From assembly GCA_024291935.2 (NCBI GenBank), contig CM044313.1, positions 82,707,001 to 82,771,000 of the forward strand: a stretch of 64,000 nt of DNA, in the 5' to 3' direction. The position numbers and the translations under genes were made by a program. Below, in pieces: positions 1 through 9,864 of this stretch. The DNA is from Okapia johnstoni. Its lineage: Eukaryota; Chordata; Mammalia; Artiodactyla; Giraffidae. The notes under the pieces are model-generated. The model ran no database searches. It had not been told where the DNA came from and saw nothing but the letters and a program-made list of their open reading frames with translations. Position 1 is the first letter of the stretch; the number at the start of each line of letters is the position of its first letter.

Positions 1-2078
1 CAACACCACAGTTAAAAAGCATCAATTCTTTGGTGCTCAGTTTTCTTTATACTCCATCTCTCACATCCATACGTAACTACTGGAAAAACCATAGCCTTGA
101 CTAGACGGACCTTTGTTGGCAAAGTAATGTCTCTGCTTTTAAATATGCTGTCTAGGTTGGTAATAATGTTCCTGCCAAGGAGTAAGCATCTTTTAATTTC
201 ATGGCTGCAGTCACCAACTGCAGTGACTTTGGAGCCCCCCAAAATAAAGTCTGCCACTGTTTTCCCATCTATTTCCCATGAAGTAATGGGACCAGATGCA
301 ATGATCTTAGTTTTCTGAATGTTGAGCTTTAAGCCAACTTTTTCACTCTCCTTTTACTTTCATCAAGAGGCTCTTTAGTTCTTCTTCACTTTCTGCCATA
401 AGGGTGGTGTCATCTGCATATCTGAACTTATCAATATTTCTCCCGGCAATCTTGATTCCAGCTTGTGCTTTATCCAGCCCAGCATTTCTCATGATGTACT
501 CTGCATATAAGTTAAATAAGCAGAGTGACAATATACAGCCTTGATGTACTCCTTTTCCTATTTGGAACCAGTCTATTGTTCCATGTCCAGTTCTAACTGT
601 TGCTTCCTGACCTGCATACAGATTTCTCAAGAGGCAGGTCAGGTGGTCTGGTATTCCCATCTGTTTCAGAATTTTCCACAGTTTGTTGTGATCTGCACAG
701 TCAAAGGCTTTGGCATAGTCAATAAAGCAGAAATAGATGTTTTTCTGGAACTCTCTTGCTTTTTTTATGATCCAGTGGATGTTGGCAATTTGATCTTTGG
801 TTCTTCTGCCTTTTCTAAATCCAGCTTGAACATCTGGAAGTTCATGGTTCACAAATTGCTGAAGCCTGGCTTGGAGAATTTTGAGCATTACTTTACTAGT
901 GTGTGAGATGAGTGCAACTGTTCAGTAGTTTGAGCATTCAATGGCATTGCCTTTCTTAGGGATTGGAATGAAAATTGACCTTTTCCAGTCCTGTGGCCAC
1001 TGCTGAGTTTTCCAAACTTGCTGGCATATTGAGTACAGCACTTTTACAGCATCATCTTTTAGGATTTGAAATAGCTCAACTGGAATTCCATCACCTCCAC
1101 TAGCTTTGTTTGTAGTGATGCTTCCTAAGGCCCACTTGCCTTCACATTCCAGGATGTCTGGCTCTAGGTGACTGATCACACCATTGTGACTATCTGGGTC
1201 GTGAAGATCTTTTTTTGTACCTCTTTCTTTTTATTCTTGCCATTCTTTTGCTTCTGTTAGGTCCATACCATTTCTGTCCTTTATTGAGCCCATCTTTGCA
1301 TGAAATGTTCTCTTGGTATCTCTAATTTTCTTGAAGAGATCTCTAGTCTTTCCCATGATATTGTTTTCCTATATTTCTTTGCACTGATCACTGAGGAAGA
1401 CTTTCTTATATCTCCTTGCTATTCTTTGGAACTCTGCATTCAAATGGGTATAACTTTCCTTTTCTGCTTTGCTTTTTGCTTCTCTTATTTTCACAGTAAG
1501 TCCTCCTCAGACAGCCATTTTGCTTTTTTGCATTTCTTTTCCTTGGGGATGGTCTTGATCCCTGTCTCCTGTACAATGTCATGAACCTCCGTTCATAGTT
1601 CATCAGGCACTCTGTCTATCAGATCTAGTCCCTTAAATCTATTTTTCCCTTCTACTGTATAATCGTTAGGGATTTGATTTAGGTCATACCTGAATAGTCT
1701 AGTGGTTTTCCCTACTTTCCTCAATTTAAGTCTGAATTTAGCAATAAGGAGTTCATGATCGAGCCACAGTCAGCTCCCAGTCTTGTTTTTGCTGACTGTA
1801 TAGAGCTTCTCCATCTTTGGCTGCAAAGAATATAATCAATCTGATTTCGGTGTTGGCGATCTGGTGATGTCCATGTGTAGAGTCTTCTCTTGTGTTGTTG
1901 GAAGGCGTTTGCTATGACTAGTAAGTTCTCTTGGCAAAACTCTATTAGCCTTTGCCCTGCTTCACTCTGTACTCCAAGGCCAAATTTGCCTGTTACTCCA
2001 GGGGTTTCTTGACTTCCTACTTTTGCATCCCAGTTCCCTATAATGAAAAGGACACCTTTTTTGGGTTTTAGACTCTAG
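1..2078 (-). mobile_element. BovB LINE (RTE clade), 5'-truncated, runs off left edge
   Basis: Read on the minus strand, this segment runs from the late endonuclease domain (about 2078 to 1250) through the full reverse-transcriptase domain (about 1180-343) into the region just after it. The 3' terminal part lies beyond position 1. The 5' UTR and the first part of the endonuclease are missing, as is usual for a 5'-truncated LINE. It is the same family as the copies at 5143-7040, 13406-14512, 43567-44421 and 62595-64000. The right edge is set where similarity fades into L2-like sequence. Family call is firm; edges are good to about 10 bp. Confidence 0.93.
343..1179 (-). pseudogene. BovB reverse-transcriptase ORF, broken by one in-frame stop
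   Basis: Two open stretches in the same frame (1179-922 and 888-343) encode consecutive parts of the BovB reverse transcriptase, which copies its own RNA at a nicked chromosomal target. In the 181-residue downstream part, motif A FIDYAKAFD lies at residues 55-63 with both aspartates. Motif B begins QGC at 116-118, and the catalytic motif YADD is at 157-160. The two parts are separated by a TGA (919-921) where relatives carry an arginine codon, so the break is a point mutation and not a frameshift. Downstream of 343 the frame is lost. No function is expected. Confidence 0.9.
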
Positions 2079-2084
2079 ACTAAC

Positions 2085-2285
2085 TGAATGGCTGTGTATG
2101 AGACAGAACAAGAATCTGAGCCAGGCTTTGTTTTCATACAACAAGGGTTGATTGTGCCAGGCACTGTGCTAGGCCAGGGAAGAGAGGATGACCAGCCCTG
2201 TGGCAGCTGTGATCCGCTGGAGAAAGAGATCGCTGAATACAGCGTGTGAAGGGCCATGAAGTGGCACACTTGGGGACACATAACG
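2085..2285 (-). repeat. L2 remnant (probable)
   Basis: Around 2145-2190 the plus strand reads like the reverse complement of an L2 3' end, with a form of the 'gtgccaggcactgtgctagg' motif. Similarity outside that core is weak. It fills the gap between BovB and the LTR to its right. Confidence 0.45.
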
Positions 2286-2351
2286 GATTCTGTGGAAAGT
2301 GAAGCTTTCCAAGGTTGATGCTACAGTTTTAGGGGATGAGAGAGATGTTCT

Positions 2352-3224
2352 TGTTGCAGGTGAGAGCTAATTCTAACTCCATGATAGATCTGTTTGACTT
2401 TAACCTTTGTCTTTCATTGCTTTTGTCATTATAATCACACACAATGACCTGCCCCAGGGAACCCTGTCCTTCTGTTTAAAGCAGTTTAAAGAGGTTAACA
2501 CAACCCTTGGGGAGGTTGGCCATTCCAGGGGATATTTGCAAGATTATATCTTTAGTTGCTCAGCTCCTCCCTCTCTCTGCTCTATAAAAGAACCTGGCAT
2601 CCAGACCCCTGACAAGATGGTTGTTTTGAGACATCAGTCTGCCATCTTCGCTGTCATTGTATTCCATGCCTCAACATCTTGCGAAAGTCGCTCAGTCATG
2701 TGTCTGACTCTTTGCAACCACAAGGACTATACAGTCCATGGAATTCTCCAGGCCAGAATACTGGAGGGGGTAGCCATTTCCTTCTCCAGGGGAATCGTCC
2801 CAACCCAGGGATCGAACCGAGGTCTCCCACATTGCAAGTGGATTCTTTACCAGCTGAGCTGCCAGCAAAGCCCAAGAATACTACAGTGGGTAGCCTATCC
2901 CTTCTCCAGGAAATCTTCTCAACCCAGTAATCAAACCGGGATCTCTTGTATTGCAGGCAAAAAGTGAAAGTCACTCAGTAGTGTCCGACTCTTTGAGACC
3001 CTATGGATATACAGTCCATGGAATTCTCCAGGCCAGAATACTGGAGTGGGTAGCCATTCCCTTCTCCAAAGGATCTTCCCAAATCAGGGATCGAACCCAG
3101 GTCTCTCACATTGCAGGCAGATTCTTTACCAGCTGAGTCACCAGGGAAGCCCAAGCTCAACAAATTGTCTCTTGGTTAACTGGCCTGTTGTATGGTGAGC
3201 AGACCAAGCTTGAACTGGGTAGCA
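2352..3224 (+). mobile_element. Solo LTR of an endogenous retrovirus, split by SINEs
   Basis: The left part (to 2676) has a TATA-like CTATAAAAG at about 2580-2590 followed by typical R-region text. The right part (3163-3224) ends in CA. The SINE block at 2677-3155 interrupts it. If the element starts at the TG at 2352, it is flanked by the 4-bp direct repeat TTCT (2348-2351 and 3225-3228), which fits a gamma-type ERV insertion. Without the SINE block the LTR is about 390 bp. There is no internal retroviral sequence next to it, so it is a solo LTR. The 5' edge is inferred mainly from the TG/TSD match. Confidence 0.55.
2677..3155 (-). mobile_element. Composite Bov-tA SINE cluster
   Basis: Three BovA-type units are joined on the minus strand: a complete Bov-tA (about 3155-2958: tRNA-like head, BovA body, tail ending in the GACTTTCACTT type), followed by a dimeric Bov-tA lacking the first part of its head (2957-2677). 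A 7-bp repeat CTCAACA (2670-2676 and 3156-3162) flanks the whole block, and no duplication is seen between the units. It sits inside the LTR at 2352-3224. Confidence 0.85.
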
Positions 3225-3779
3225 TTCTCATATGATTATAGAATCATATAGAAGGGCTCTCACGTCCAGCCGTCAATTTGACATGAGAGGAATGCACATC
3301 AAGACAGGACCACAATCCTTCAGTTTCTGGGTCTGATGACCCCTGGAGAGTAGGATAAGAGAAAAAAAAAAAAAAAGAATGAAATGAAAAAGAATGACCT
3401 GGCACCTAGTTTGAGAATCTAGTACTTAAAGATATCGTATGTCCTAATTCATGGACTATTTGTCCAAACTTTTCAAAAATTCATGAAACATCATGAATCT
3501 TGTCTCTCAAGATGAGTGTAGAAAACAACAGACTGCAATGAATATTATAAATTATTTCTGTTTTCTGCATACTTCTAAAATGTATCTCTTGTGGCTTCGA
3601 ATACTGAAACAAGTTTGTACATTTGCAGTTGAAGTTTGTTTACTCAGAATGTCAGGATTTGGGCAGTTCTGGATTAAATATATACTTGGAATGTAGGCAT
3701 CTAAATTCTGAAAGAGCACAATGATGGGGAAAGAGGGCATTTATTCGACAAGGTACATATTTTTGAAATTGAATGCCAA
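3225..3779. other. No recognised gene; A-rich tract
   Basis: No family recognised. There is an A-run at about 3362-3376 followed by a GAATGAAATGAAAAAG-like stretch, with no retrocopy body attached to it. Open frames here are under 75 codons. Confidence 0.5.
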
Positions 3780-3950
3780 AATCTTGGCTCTCTCTGTGCA
3801 CCACTGCCAAACAGAAATACAGAAACAGAATTATGGAGAAGGAAAGAGTGCTTTATTTCTTTGCGAGGGAAAAGGGGAACACAGTAGGTGAGAACCTCAA
3901 GACCTGTGCCCACCACCCCCCTAGTAAATAGGGACAGGTTATATAGTCAG

Positions 3951-4163
3951 GCTTCCCAGGTGGCAGAATAGTAAAGAATCAGCATGCCAGTGCAGGAGAT
4001 GCAATAGACACAGGTTTGATTCCTGGGTCAGGAAGATCCCCTGGAGTACGAAATGGCACCCCACTCCAGTATTCTTGCCTGGAAAATTCCATGGACAGAG
4101 GAGCCTGCCAGGCTATAGTCCATGTGGCTGCAAAGAGTTAGACAGGACTGAACCACTGAGCAC
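3951..4163 (+). mobile_element. Bov-tA SINE
   Basis: A tRNA-derived head (GGCTTCCCAGGTGGC type, with a B-box GGTTTGATTC) is followed by the BovA body, with 'ccactccagtattcttgcctgg' and 'agtccatg' landmarks. Flanking repeats are ATATAGTCAG (3941-3950) and ATGTAGTCAG (4164-4173), 9/10 identical. Confidence 0.92.
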
Positions 4164-4282
4164 ATGTAGTCAGAGAGGTGAATGTGATAAGAATCAAGGC
4201 AGTAAAAGTCCTGCATTCTTTCTTCTGCAAAGTTTCAAAAGGGTATGGCTGCTGACAAGATTAGGATGTCTTCAGGGCCTCA

Positions 4283-4487
4283 TTGGGTTTCCCTAGTGGT
4301 TCAGTGGTAAAGAATCTGCCTGCCCGGCAGGAGACGTGGGTTTTGGGTTGAGACCTCCTGGAGAAGGATATGGAAACCTTCTCCAGTATTCTTGCCTGGG
4401 AAATCCCATGGACAGAGGAGTCTGGAGGGCTATAGTCCATGGGGTGGAAAAAGAGTTGAACATGACTTAATGACTAAACAACAAAAA
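4283..4487 (+). mobile_element. Bov-tA SINE
   Basis: Same head-plus-BovA layout as its neighbour at 3951, more diverged in the B-box region. The tail ends ACTAAACAACAAAAA. Flanking repeats are CAGGGCCTCA (4273-4282) and CAGGACCTCA (4488-4497), 9/10 identical. Confidence 0.9.
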
Positions 4488-4640
4488 CAGGACCTCAGGG
4501 GATCTGGTCTCCTAACTCCTAAGCCTCTCCGGTCTCTTTAGTCTTGCCTCAGGTGGTTTCATGGTTGCTCCTCTCTTGATTAGTAACTGTTCTGCTCTTT
4601 AGAACTCAGAGATGGTCATGGAGGCTGGAGTCTTACTACA

Positions 4641-5142
4641 AGAAATGGCAGACAAAAACAGCCTTCATGCCCGGGAGCCCTATAGGGCCCTGCTTGGCAT
4701 CAAAATGGCAATTCAATACTTTGAAACAGTTGCTATCTATCAAATGTAACGAACGAACTGAGACTTTTGTGTTGGCAGCAAGACTATCCTGTGGTTACTG
4801 TGATTGCTCATTTTAATATGACCGTCCTGTCCTCTTTGCATGGATTGGGCAGCCATGATGCCACCAATATGCAGATGACAGGCCTTTAGATCATGTCACT
4901 GTCACCTACAAATTGGAACTTATCAAGGGCATTGTCAAAGACTGAACAACAAAGGCATTTGCCATCTGCCTCTAGGAAGTTGAATGCCCTGCTGCTATAG
5001 CTGTTGCCTTTCAACAACCTGGAGTGAGTTCAGGGTGGAGTGAGGCACTCTGTGCTCCAGGGAATCTGGTGGGACAGGGCTTTAAATAGTTGGATGTTTT
5101 TAGGAACAGATGTTATGATCTCAATCCTTGTATCTCCTCATA
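4641..5142. other. No recognised gene; possibly ERV-derived
   Basis: No open frame of note. Composition and phrases near 5030-5100 are reminiscent of retroviral LTR/leader sequence, but I cannot name a family. Treated as unassigned. Confidence 0.3.
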
Positions 5143-6956
5143 TCTAGTTCAGTTCAGTCGCTCAGTCGTGTCCAGCTCTTTTCGACCCCATGGACTGCAG
5201 CACACCAGGCCTCCCTGTCCATCACCAACTCCCAGAGTTTACTCAAACTCATGTCCATTGAGTCAGTGATGCTATCCAACCATCTCATCCTCTGTCGTCC
5301 CCTTCTCCTCCTGCCTTCAATCTTTCCCAGCATCAGGGTCTTTTCAAATGAATCAGTTCTTTGCATCAGGTGGCCAAAGTATTGGTGTTTCAGCTTCAAC
5401 ATCAGTCCTTCCAATGAACACTCAGGACTGATTTTCTTTAGGATGGACTGGTTGGATCTCCTTGCCGTCCAAGGACTCTCATGAGTCTTCTCCAACACCA
5501 CTGTTCAAAAGCATCAATTCTTCAGTGCTCAGCTTTCTTTACAGTCCAACTCTCACATACATACATGACTACTGGAAAAACCATAGCCTTGACTAGACGG
5601 ACCTTTGTTGGCAAAGTAATGTCTCTGCTTTTTAATATGATATCTAGTTTGGTCATAACTTTCAAGGAGTAAGCATCTTTTAATTTCATGGCTGCAATCA
5701 CCATCAGCAGTGATTTTGGAGCCCCCCAAAATAGTCTGCCACTGTTTCCACTGTTTCCCCATCTATTTCCCATGAAGTGATGGGATCAGATGCCATGATC
5801 TTAGTTTTCTGAATGTTGAGCTTTAAGCCAACTTTTTCACTCTCCTCTTTCACTTTCATCAAGAGGCTCTTTAGTTCTTCTTCACTTTCTGCCATAAGGG
5901 TGGTGTCATCTGCACATCTGAGGTTATTGATATTTCTCCTGGCAATCTTGATTTCAGCTTGTGTTTCTTCCAGCCCAGCGTTTCTCATGATGTACTCTGC
6001 ATGTAAGTTAAATAAGCAGGGTGACAATAGACAGCCTTGATGTACTCCTTTTCCTATTTGGAACCAGTCTGTTGTTCCATGTCCAGTTCTAACTGTTGCT
6101 TCCTGACCTGTATACAGGTTTCTCAAGAGGCAGGTCAGGTGGTCTGGTATTCCCATCTGTTTCAGAATTTTCCACAGTTTGTTGTGATCTGCACAGTCAA
6201 AGGCTTTGGCATAGTCAATAAAGCAGAAATAGATGTTTTTCTGGAACTCTCTTGCTTTTTTTATGATCCAGTGGATGTTGGCAATTTGATCTCTGGTTCC
6301 TCTGCCTTTTCTAAAACCAGCTTGAACATCTGGAAGTTCATGGTTCACAAATTGCTGAAGCCTGGCTTGGAGAATTTTGAGTGTTACTTTACTAGCATGT
6401 GAGATGAGTGCAATTGTGCGGTAGTTTGAGCATTCTTTGGCATTGCCTTTTTTTGGGATTGGGACGAAAATTGACCTTTTCCAGTCCTGTGGCCACTGCT
6501 GAGTTTTCCAAATTTGCTGGCATATTGAGTACAGCACTTTCACAGCATCATCTTTTAGGATTTGAAATAGCTCAACTGGAATTCCATCACTTCCACTAGC
6601 TTTGTTCGCAGTGATGCTTTCTAAGGCCCACTTGACTTCACGTTCCAGGATGTCTGGCTCTAGGTGACTGATCACACCATCGTGATTACCTGCGACATGA
6701 AGATCTTTTTTGTACAGTTCTTCTGTGTATTCTTGCCACTTCTTCTTAATATCTTCTGCTTCTATTAGGTCCATACCATTTCCGTCCTTTATCCAGCCCA
6801 TCTTTGCATGAAATGTTCCCTTGGTATCTCTAATTTTCTTGAAGAGATCTCTGGTCTTTCCCAATCTGTTGTTTTCCTCTCTTTCTTTGCATTGATCCCT
6901 GAGGAAGGTTTTCTCATCTCTCCTTGCTATTCTTTGGAACTCGGCATTCAAATGGG
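5143..6956 (-). mobile_element. BovB LINE, 3'-complete, 5'-inverted
   Basis: The minus-strand element has its 3' end at 5143-5160 (TTCAGTTCAGTCGCTCAGTC read on plus). It extends through the C-terminal domain and the whole reverse-transcriptase domain to about 6956, where the codons just upstream of the RT linker begin. Beyond that point the sequence switches to BovB 5' UTR in the opposite orientation (6957-7040). Compared with relatives there are small deletions near 5660 and 5730 that break the frame of the C-terminal part. No clear TSD was found. Confidence 0.95.
5704..6951 (-). pseudogene. BovB reverse transcriptase, 415-codon open fragment
   Basis: This is an uninterrupted frame covering the linker and the full RT domain. 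Residues 1-90 are linker. The RT fingers start near 100 (HLEPDILE). Motif A CFIDYAKAFD is at 243-252, motif B QGCLLSPC at 305-312, and motif C is at 346-349. Motif C reads CADD instead of YADD: the codon at 5916-5914 is TGT where relatives have TAT. The two aspartates are intact. Tyrosine at this position is conserved in RTE-type enzymes, so activity would probably be impaired. The frame starts mid-protein (the endonuclease domain is absent), and its last few residues are out of the normal reading because of a deletion. It is a LINE relic, not a host gene. Confidence 0.92.
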
Positions 6957-7040
6957 CGGATGAAAGGAGCTACTCCACACCGGAGGTCAGGTCAGGGGCT
7001 GCGGCTGCACTTTGCTAGAGCAGCCATGAAGAGATACCAT
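6957..7040 (+). mobile_element. BovB 5' UTR segment, inverted relative to the body
   Basis: The plus strand reads GGAGCTACTCCAC, an AGGTCAGG stretch, CTTTGCTAGAGCAGCC and TGAAGAGATACC. From memory these are landmarks of the BovB 5' UTR in sense orientation. The adjoining body is antisense, so the 5' tip is inverted and the intervening endonuclease region deleted, the classic product of twin priming during LINE integration. Confidence 0.75.
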
Positions 7041-7333
7041 GAATGTATAGCATGCATATAATAAGTTCCTCAAGTTCACTTGATTTATTCTTTTTTAATG
7101 AGTAGTTACTTTACAGTTGTTTCTTTCAGAACAACTGTACTTTTTTAGATGCTTCTAATGTTTAGACTTTTTGGTAAATAATTTAATTAATTTTACTATA
7201 AAATAATTTTACTATAATTTTACTTTAATTTTACTATATTTAAATTTTTAGCAATCAGTTGCATAGAATCTGACCTCTTTGTTAATTAAAAATGACTCAA
7301 GTATTTTCTAACAACCAGTGATACACTCTCCCA
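7041..7333. other. AT-rich sequence, nothing recognised
   Basis: Strongly AT-rich with several ATTTTACTATA-like iterations around 7190-7230. No gene or named repeat recognised. Confidence 0.5.
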
Positions 7334-7519
7334 TGATTGTTGTTCAATTCCCCAGTTGTGTCTGACTCTTTGCAACCCTGTGGACTGCAGCACACCAGGC
7401 CTCCTGTCCTTCACCATCTCCTGAAATTTGCCCAAGTTCATGTCCATTGCATCAGTGATGCCGTTCAGCCATCTCATCCTCTGATGCCCTCTTCTCCTTC
7501 TGCCCTCAATCTTTTCCAT
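7334..7519 (-). mobile_element. BovB 3'-end fragment
   Basis: The last ~185 bp of BovB on the minus strand, including the basic GRRRRG-type coding stretch and the GACTG-rich 3' end. It is diverged and older than the large copies. Confidence 0.88.
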
Positions 7520-7529
7520 TGGCTAACTG

Positions 7530-7625
7530 TAGGTCCCCAGGCAAGTCTTTTAGCATCTCTGGGGATCAGTTTCCTTATCTGTTAAAAGAGGCAGTTCTAT
7601 TAAGTTCCCTTCCAGTTCCAGCACC
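7530..7625 (+). repeat. MIR fragment
   Basis: The text 'ggcaagtcttttagcatctctgg..tcagtttccttatctgttaaaa' is the conserved MIR core followed by its LINE-like tail. Confidence 0.7.
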
Positions 7626-8299
7626 TTGTTGGACATTGGAGCTGAGTTAGCAAGTCAGATGGAGCTGCTAGCCTCATTAAGAAGCATGTATACAACACAT
7701 GGAAGTTTTAAACTGCAGAAAAGATAGGCCAAATTGCTTTATCAGATTTTGAGTGTTTGCCAAGACAAAGAGAGGAGGGGGAGGGGCCCTGAGTGGTTTA
7801 CATTCACGTGCTTGTAACCACAGTTCAGTTCTTACAGAAGATAAGAAGAAATATAGCCTACTGAGCAGCAGAAAGAACCAACATTCAGGAAGAGGGAAGG
7901 AACTTGCCTGGGAGGGGTGGGTGTGGGGTGTGAGTGCCATAGGACAAGAGGAAATCCAGTGTTTCCATTGAGGACCTGCAGACTTTCCAATCTGGCAAAA
8001 GCCTAAGTTGTGCACAGACCGGCCTCCACTCCCTCTCCTCCTAGACTGCTTGCAGGAGTCCAGGCTGGAGGGCCTGGTGCAAGGACAGTATCCTCAGAGG
8101 AAACCAAGAGATCACAGAGCACAAAGGTTCAGCCCCTGCGCCTCTCTGAGAAGCTGCCCTTTTTCCCAGGCTTCACTGTAGGAAAGGTTCAGACAATGAT
8201 CATGAGAAGGCAAGTCAACATCCATGGAGTGACAGGAAAGGAATCCTCATTTGACCTCTTGCAGGCAGAACACCAGAATTAAGGGAAGATTGTCAAGGC
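7626..8299. other. No gene recognised
   Basis: Purine-rich with a G-rich patch near 7770-7790. Open frames up to 112 codons (8015-7677, minus) show no recognisable motif or family and look like chance. Confidence 0.5.
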
Positions 8300-8869
8300 G
8301 TGTGATATATCAGTCCCTGGGCTTGCAATGACCCCCAAGGCTGCTCGTGTACCATCCTGGCCTTTAAAGGGCAGTGAAACCAAGCAGGACCCTGTGGGAC
8401 CCTACAGCATACAAAAGCCTTTCCATGTCCCCAATTCTTATTTGTAGGAAAAAGGCATCAGCCTCCTAGGCCTTCCCTGAGTTTCAGAGGGCAGATTCAA
8501 ACAGTTAATAATTAGAACAATAGAGACAGGACTCAGAGTTCCTCCTGAAGGAACATACATAACAATCTGATATAAATCTCTGAGTTCTTCTACAGGAACT
8601 AGGGTCCCACCCAGAGGGAGGATGGGAACTTCAGGCTGAGCACAAGTCTGGACCCCAGGCTGGTTGGAACCGGAAGGCTGATGATTTAGATTCCTAGAGC
8701 ACCACCCAGGTACCTCCCCACCAACCAATCAGAGGAAGGTCATACGCCCTACAGCCTTTAAACTCTTTTGAGCATGAGGCATCCATTCTCCTTGCTTGAC
8801 CCTACAATAAACCTTTCCTGTTCCAAACTGTTTCTGTGTATTAGGCACACGAACTTGGGTTCAACAACA
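8300..8869 (+). mobile_element. LTR of an endogenous retrovirus (bovine BTLTR type, probable)
   Basis: The segment from about 8440 has an ACCAATCAGAG box (about 8722-8732), an AATAAA signal at about 8809-8814 and an end in ...TTCAACAACA. It looks like a U3-R-U5 arrangement without any internal viral genes, hence a solo or truncated LTR. The start is uncertain (anywhere between 8300 and 8450) and I found no convincing TSD. Confidence 0.6.
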
Positions 8870-8953
8870 GTGGGCGTGTTTCCAGAATTGCCCCAGGTCT
8901 TTGCTCAAAACCAGTGAATCCCCATCTTTAGTAGGAGTTAACATAAATCTTTA

Positions 8954-9165
8954 TAAGGGCTTCCCTGGTGGCTCAGATGGTAAAGAATCTGCCTGCAATG
9001 TGGGAAATCCAGGTTCGATCCCTGGGTTGGGAAGAGCCCCTGGAGAAGGGAATGGCAACCCATTCTAGTATCCCTGCCTGGAGAATTCCGTGGACAGAGG
9101 AGCCTGACGAGCTACAGTTCATGGGGTTGCAAAGAGTCAGACGAGACTGAATGACGAACACACAC
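8954..9165 (+). mobile_element. Bov-tA SINE with perfect 14-bp TSD
   Basis: A well-preserved tRNA-like head (GGTTCGATCC B-box) plus BovA body and an ACACACAC tail. Exact direct repeats AACATAAATCTTTA lie at 8940-8953 and 9166-9179. Confidence 0.97.
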
Positions 9166-9316
9166 AACATAAATCTTTAAGTTAAAGGGTCCAGAGATTA
9201 AGAAAGGAAGTTACCAACAAAAAAACCAGATGGAACCAGCTGGGACCAAGATTGTGACCAATCTGACCTCCAAAAGACTGTGAGTCTCATCATATGTTAA
9301 CCTTACTATATTAGCA

Positions 9317-9860
9317 TGTGAAATTGAGTGTTTCCTGCCATGTCAGTAAACAAGGATGTCACAGCCATCAGTGATTTTGGGCCTCCAAATGTGAATTTCT
9401 GAGCCCTGAGAATGCCCAAAAAGGAGAACAATGCCTGTGATCCAGCAGCTGTCCTTTGCAGCCACTCTAAGGATGTGAAAAACCAAGAAGCAGGATGCTG
9501 GCCCTGGATAGCTGAGATGCATATGAAAGGAATGATTTCAGTAAGCCCAGATACTTGCATCTTCCCATATATAGAACAGTGCTAAATTCCTTAATTTGAG
9601 ATATCTGGCTTTCCTTAATTAACAATAATCTTTGATGTGAACATCATCTGAAGACTACTTGCCTCCTTTGTTGCAGACTTTTGTCTAACCTGATCCTTCT
9701 CCAGCCCCGGAACCCAAGCCCCACCATGGAACATCCCCCACCCCAACAGTTCTCTCAGGGTCACTTGAGAAGCTGTCTTCGGGGTTTGAAGTCCTACAAA
9801 TTCCCATTAAATAAAAGATAACTTTCAGTTTCTATGTTGTGACTATCTTTTAAGTCAACA
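9317..9860 (+). mobile_element. Solo LTR, TG...CA with 4-bp TSD
   Basis: A 544-bp element begins TGTG and ends CAACA. It has an AATAAA at about 9810 and a short U5-like GT-rich end (TATGTTGTGACTATC). The 4-bp repeat AGCA at 9313-9316 and 9861-9864 flanks it exactly. No internal region is present, consistent with a solo LTR formed by LTR-LTR recombination. It is probably a ruminant ERV1-group LTR; the exact subfamily is not assigned. Confidence 0.65.
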
Positions 9861-9864
9861 AGCA

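Larger units (their letters stand above)
3780..4640 (-). mobile_element. Probable antisense LTR, split by two Bov-tA copies
   Basis: On the minus strand the text around 3850-3870 gives an AATAAAG-type polyadenylation signal followed by a retroviral-type R/U5 sequence. The remaining text between and beyond the two SINEs (4164-4282 and 4488-4640) continues in LTR-like composition. I do not recognise the exact family and see no clean TG...CA ends or TSD, so this is an inference from composition and layout. Confidence 0.35.

Noticed and set aside
541..906. 121-codon plus-strand frame (and its relatives at 6037-6402 and 63634-63873)
   Set aside because: Antisense shadow of the BovB RT frame, kept open by codon bias of the other strand.
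2679..2967. Open frames inside SINE clusters (here and at 12680-12982, 8968-9150, 40171-40419, 53031-53238)
   Set aside because: They are translations of Bov-tA units in several frames and repeat between unrelated loci; SINEs are non-coding.
8954..9030. tRNA gene from A/B-box-like sequence
   Set aside because: The tRNA-like head belongs to Bov-tA and cannot fold as a full tRNA; the same holds for the CHR heads.
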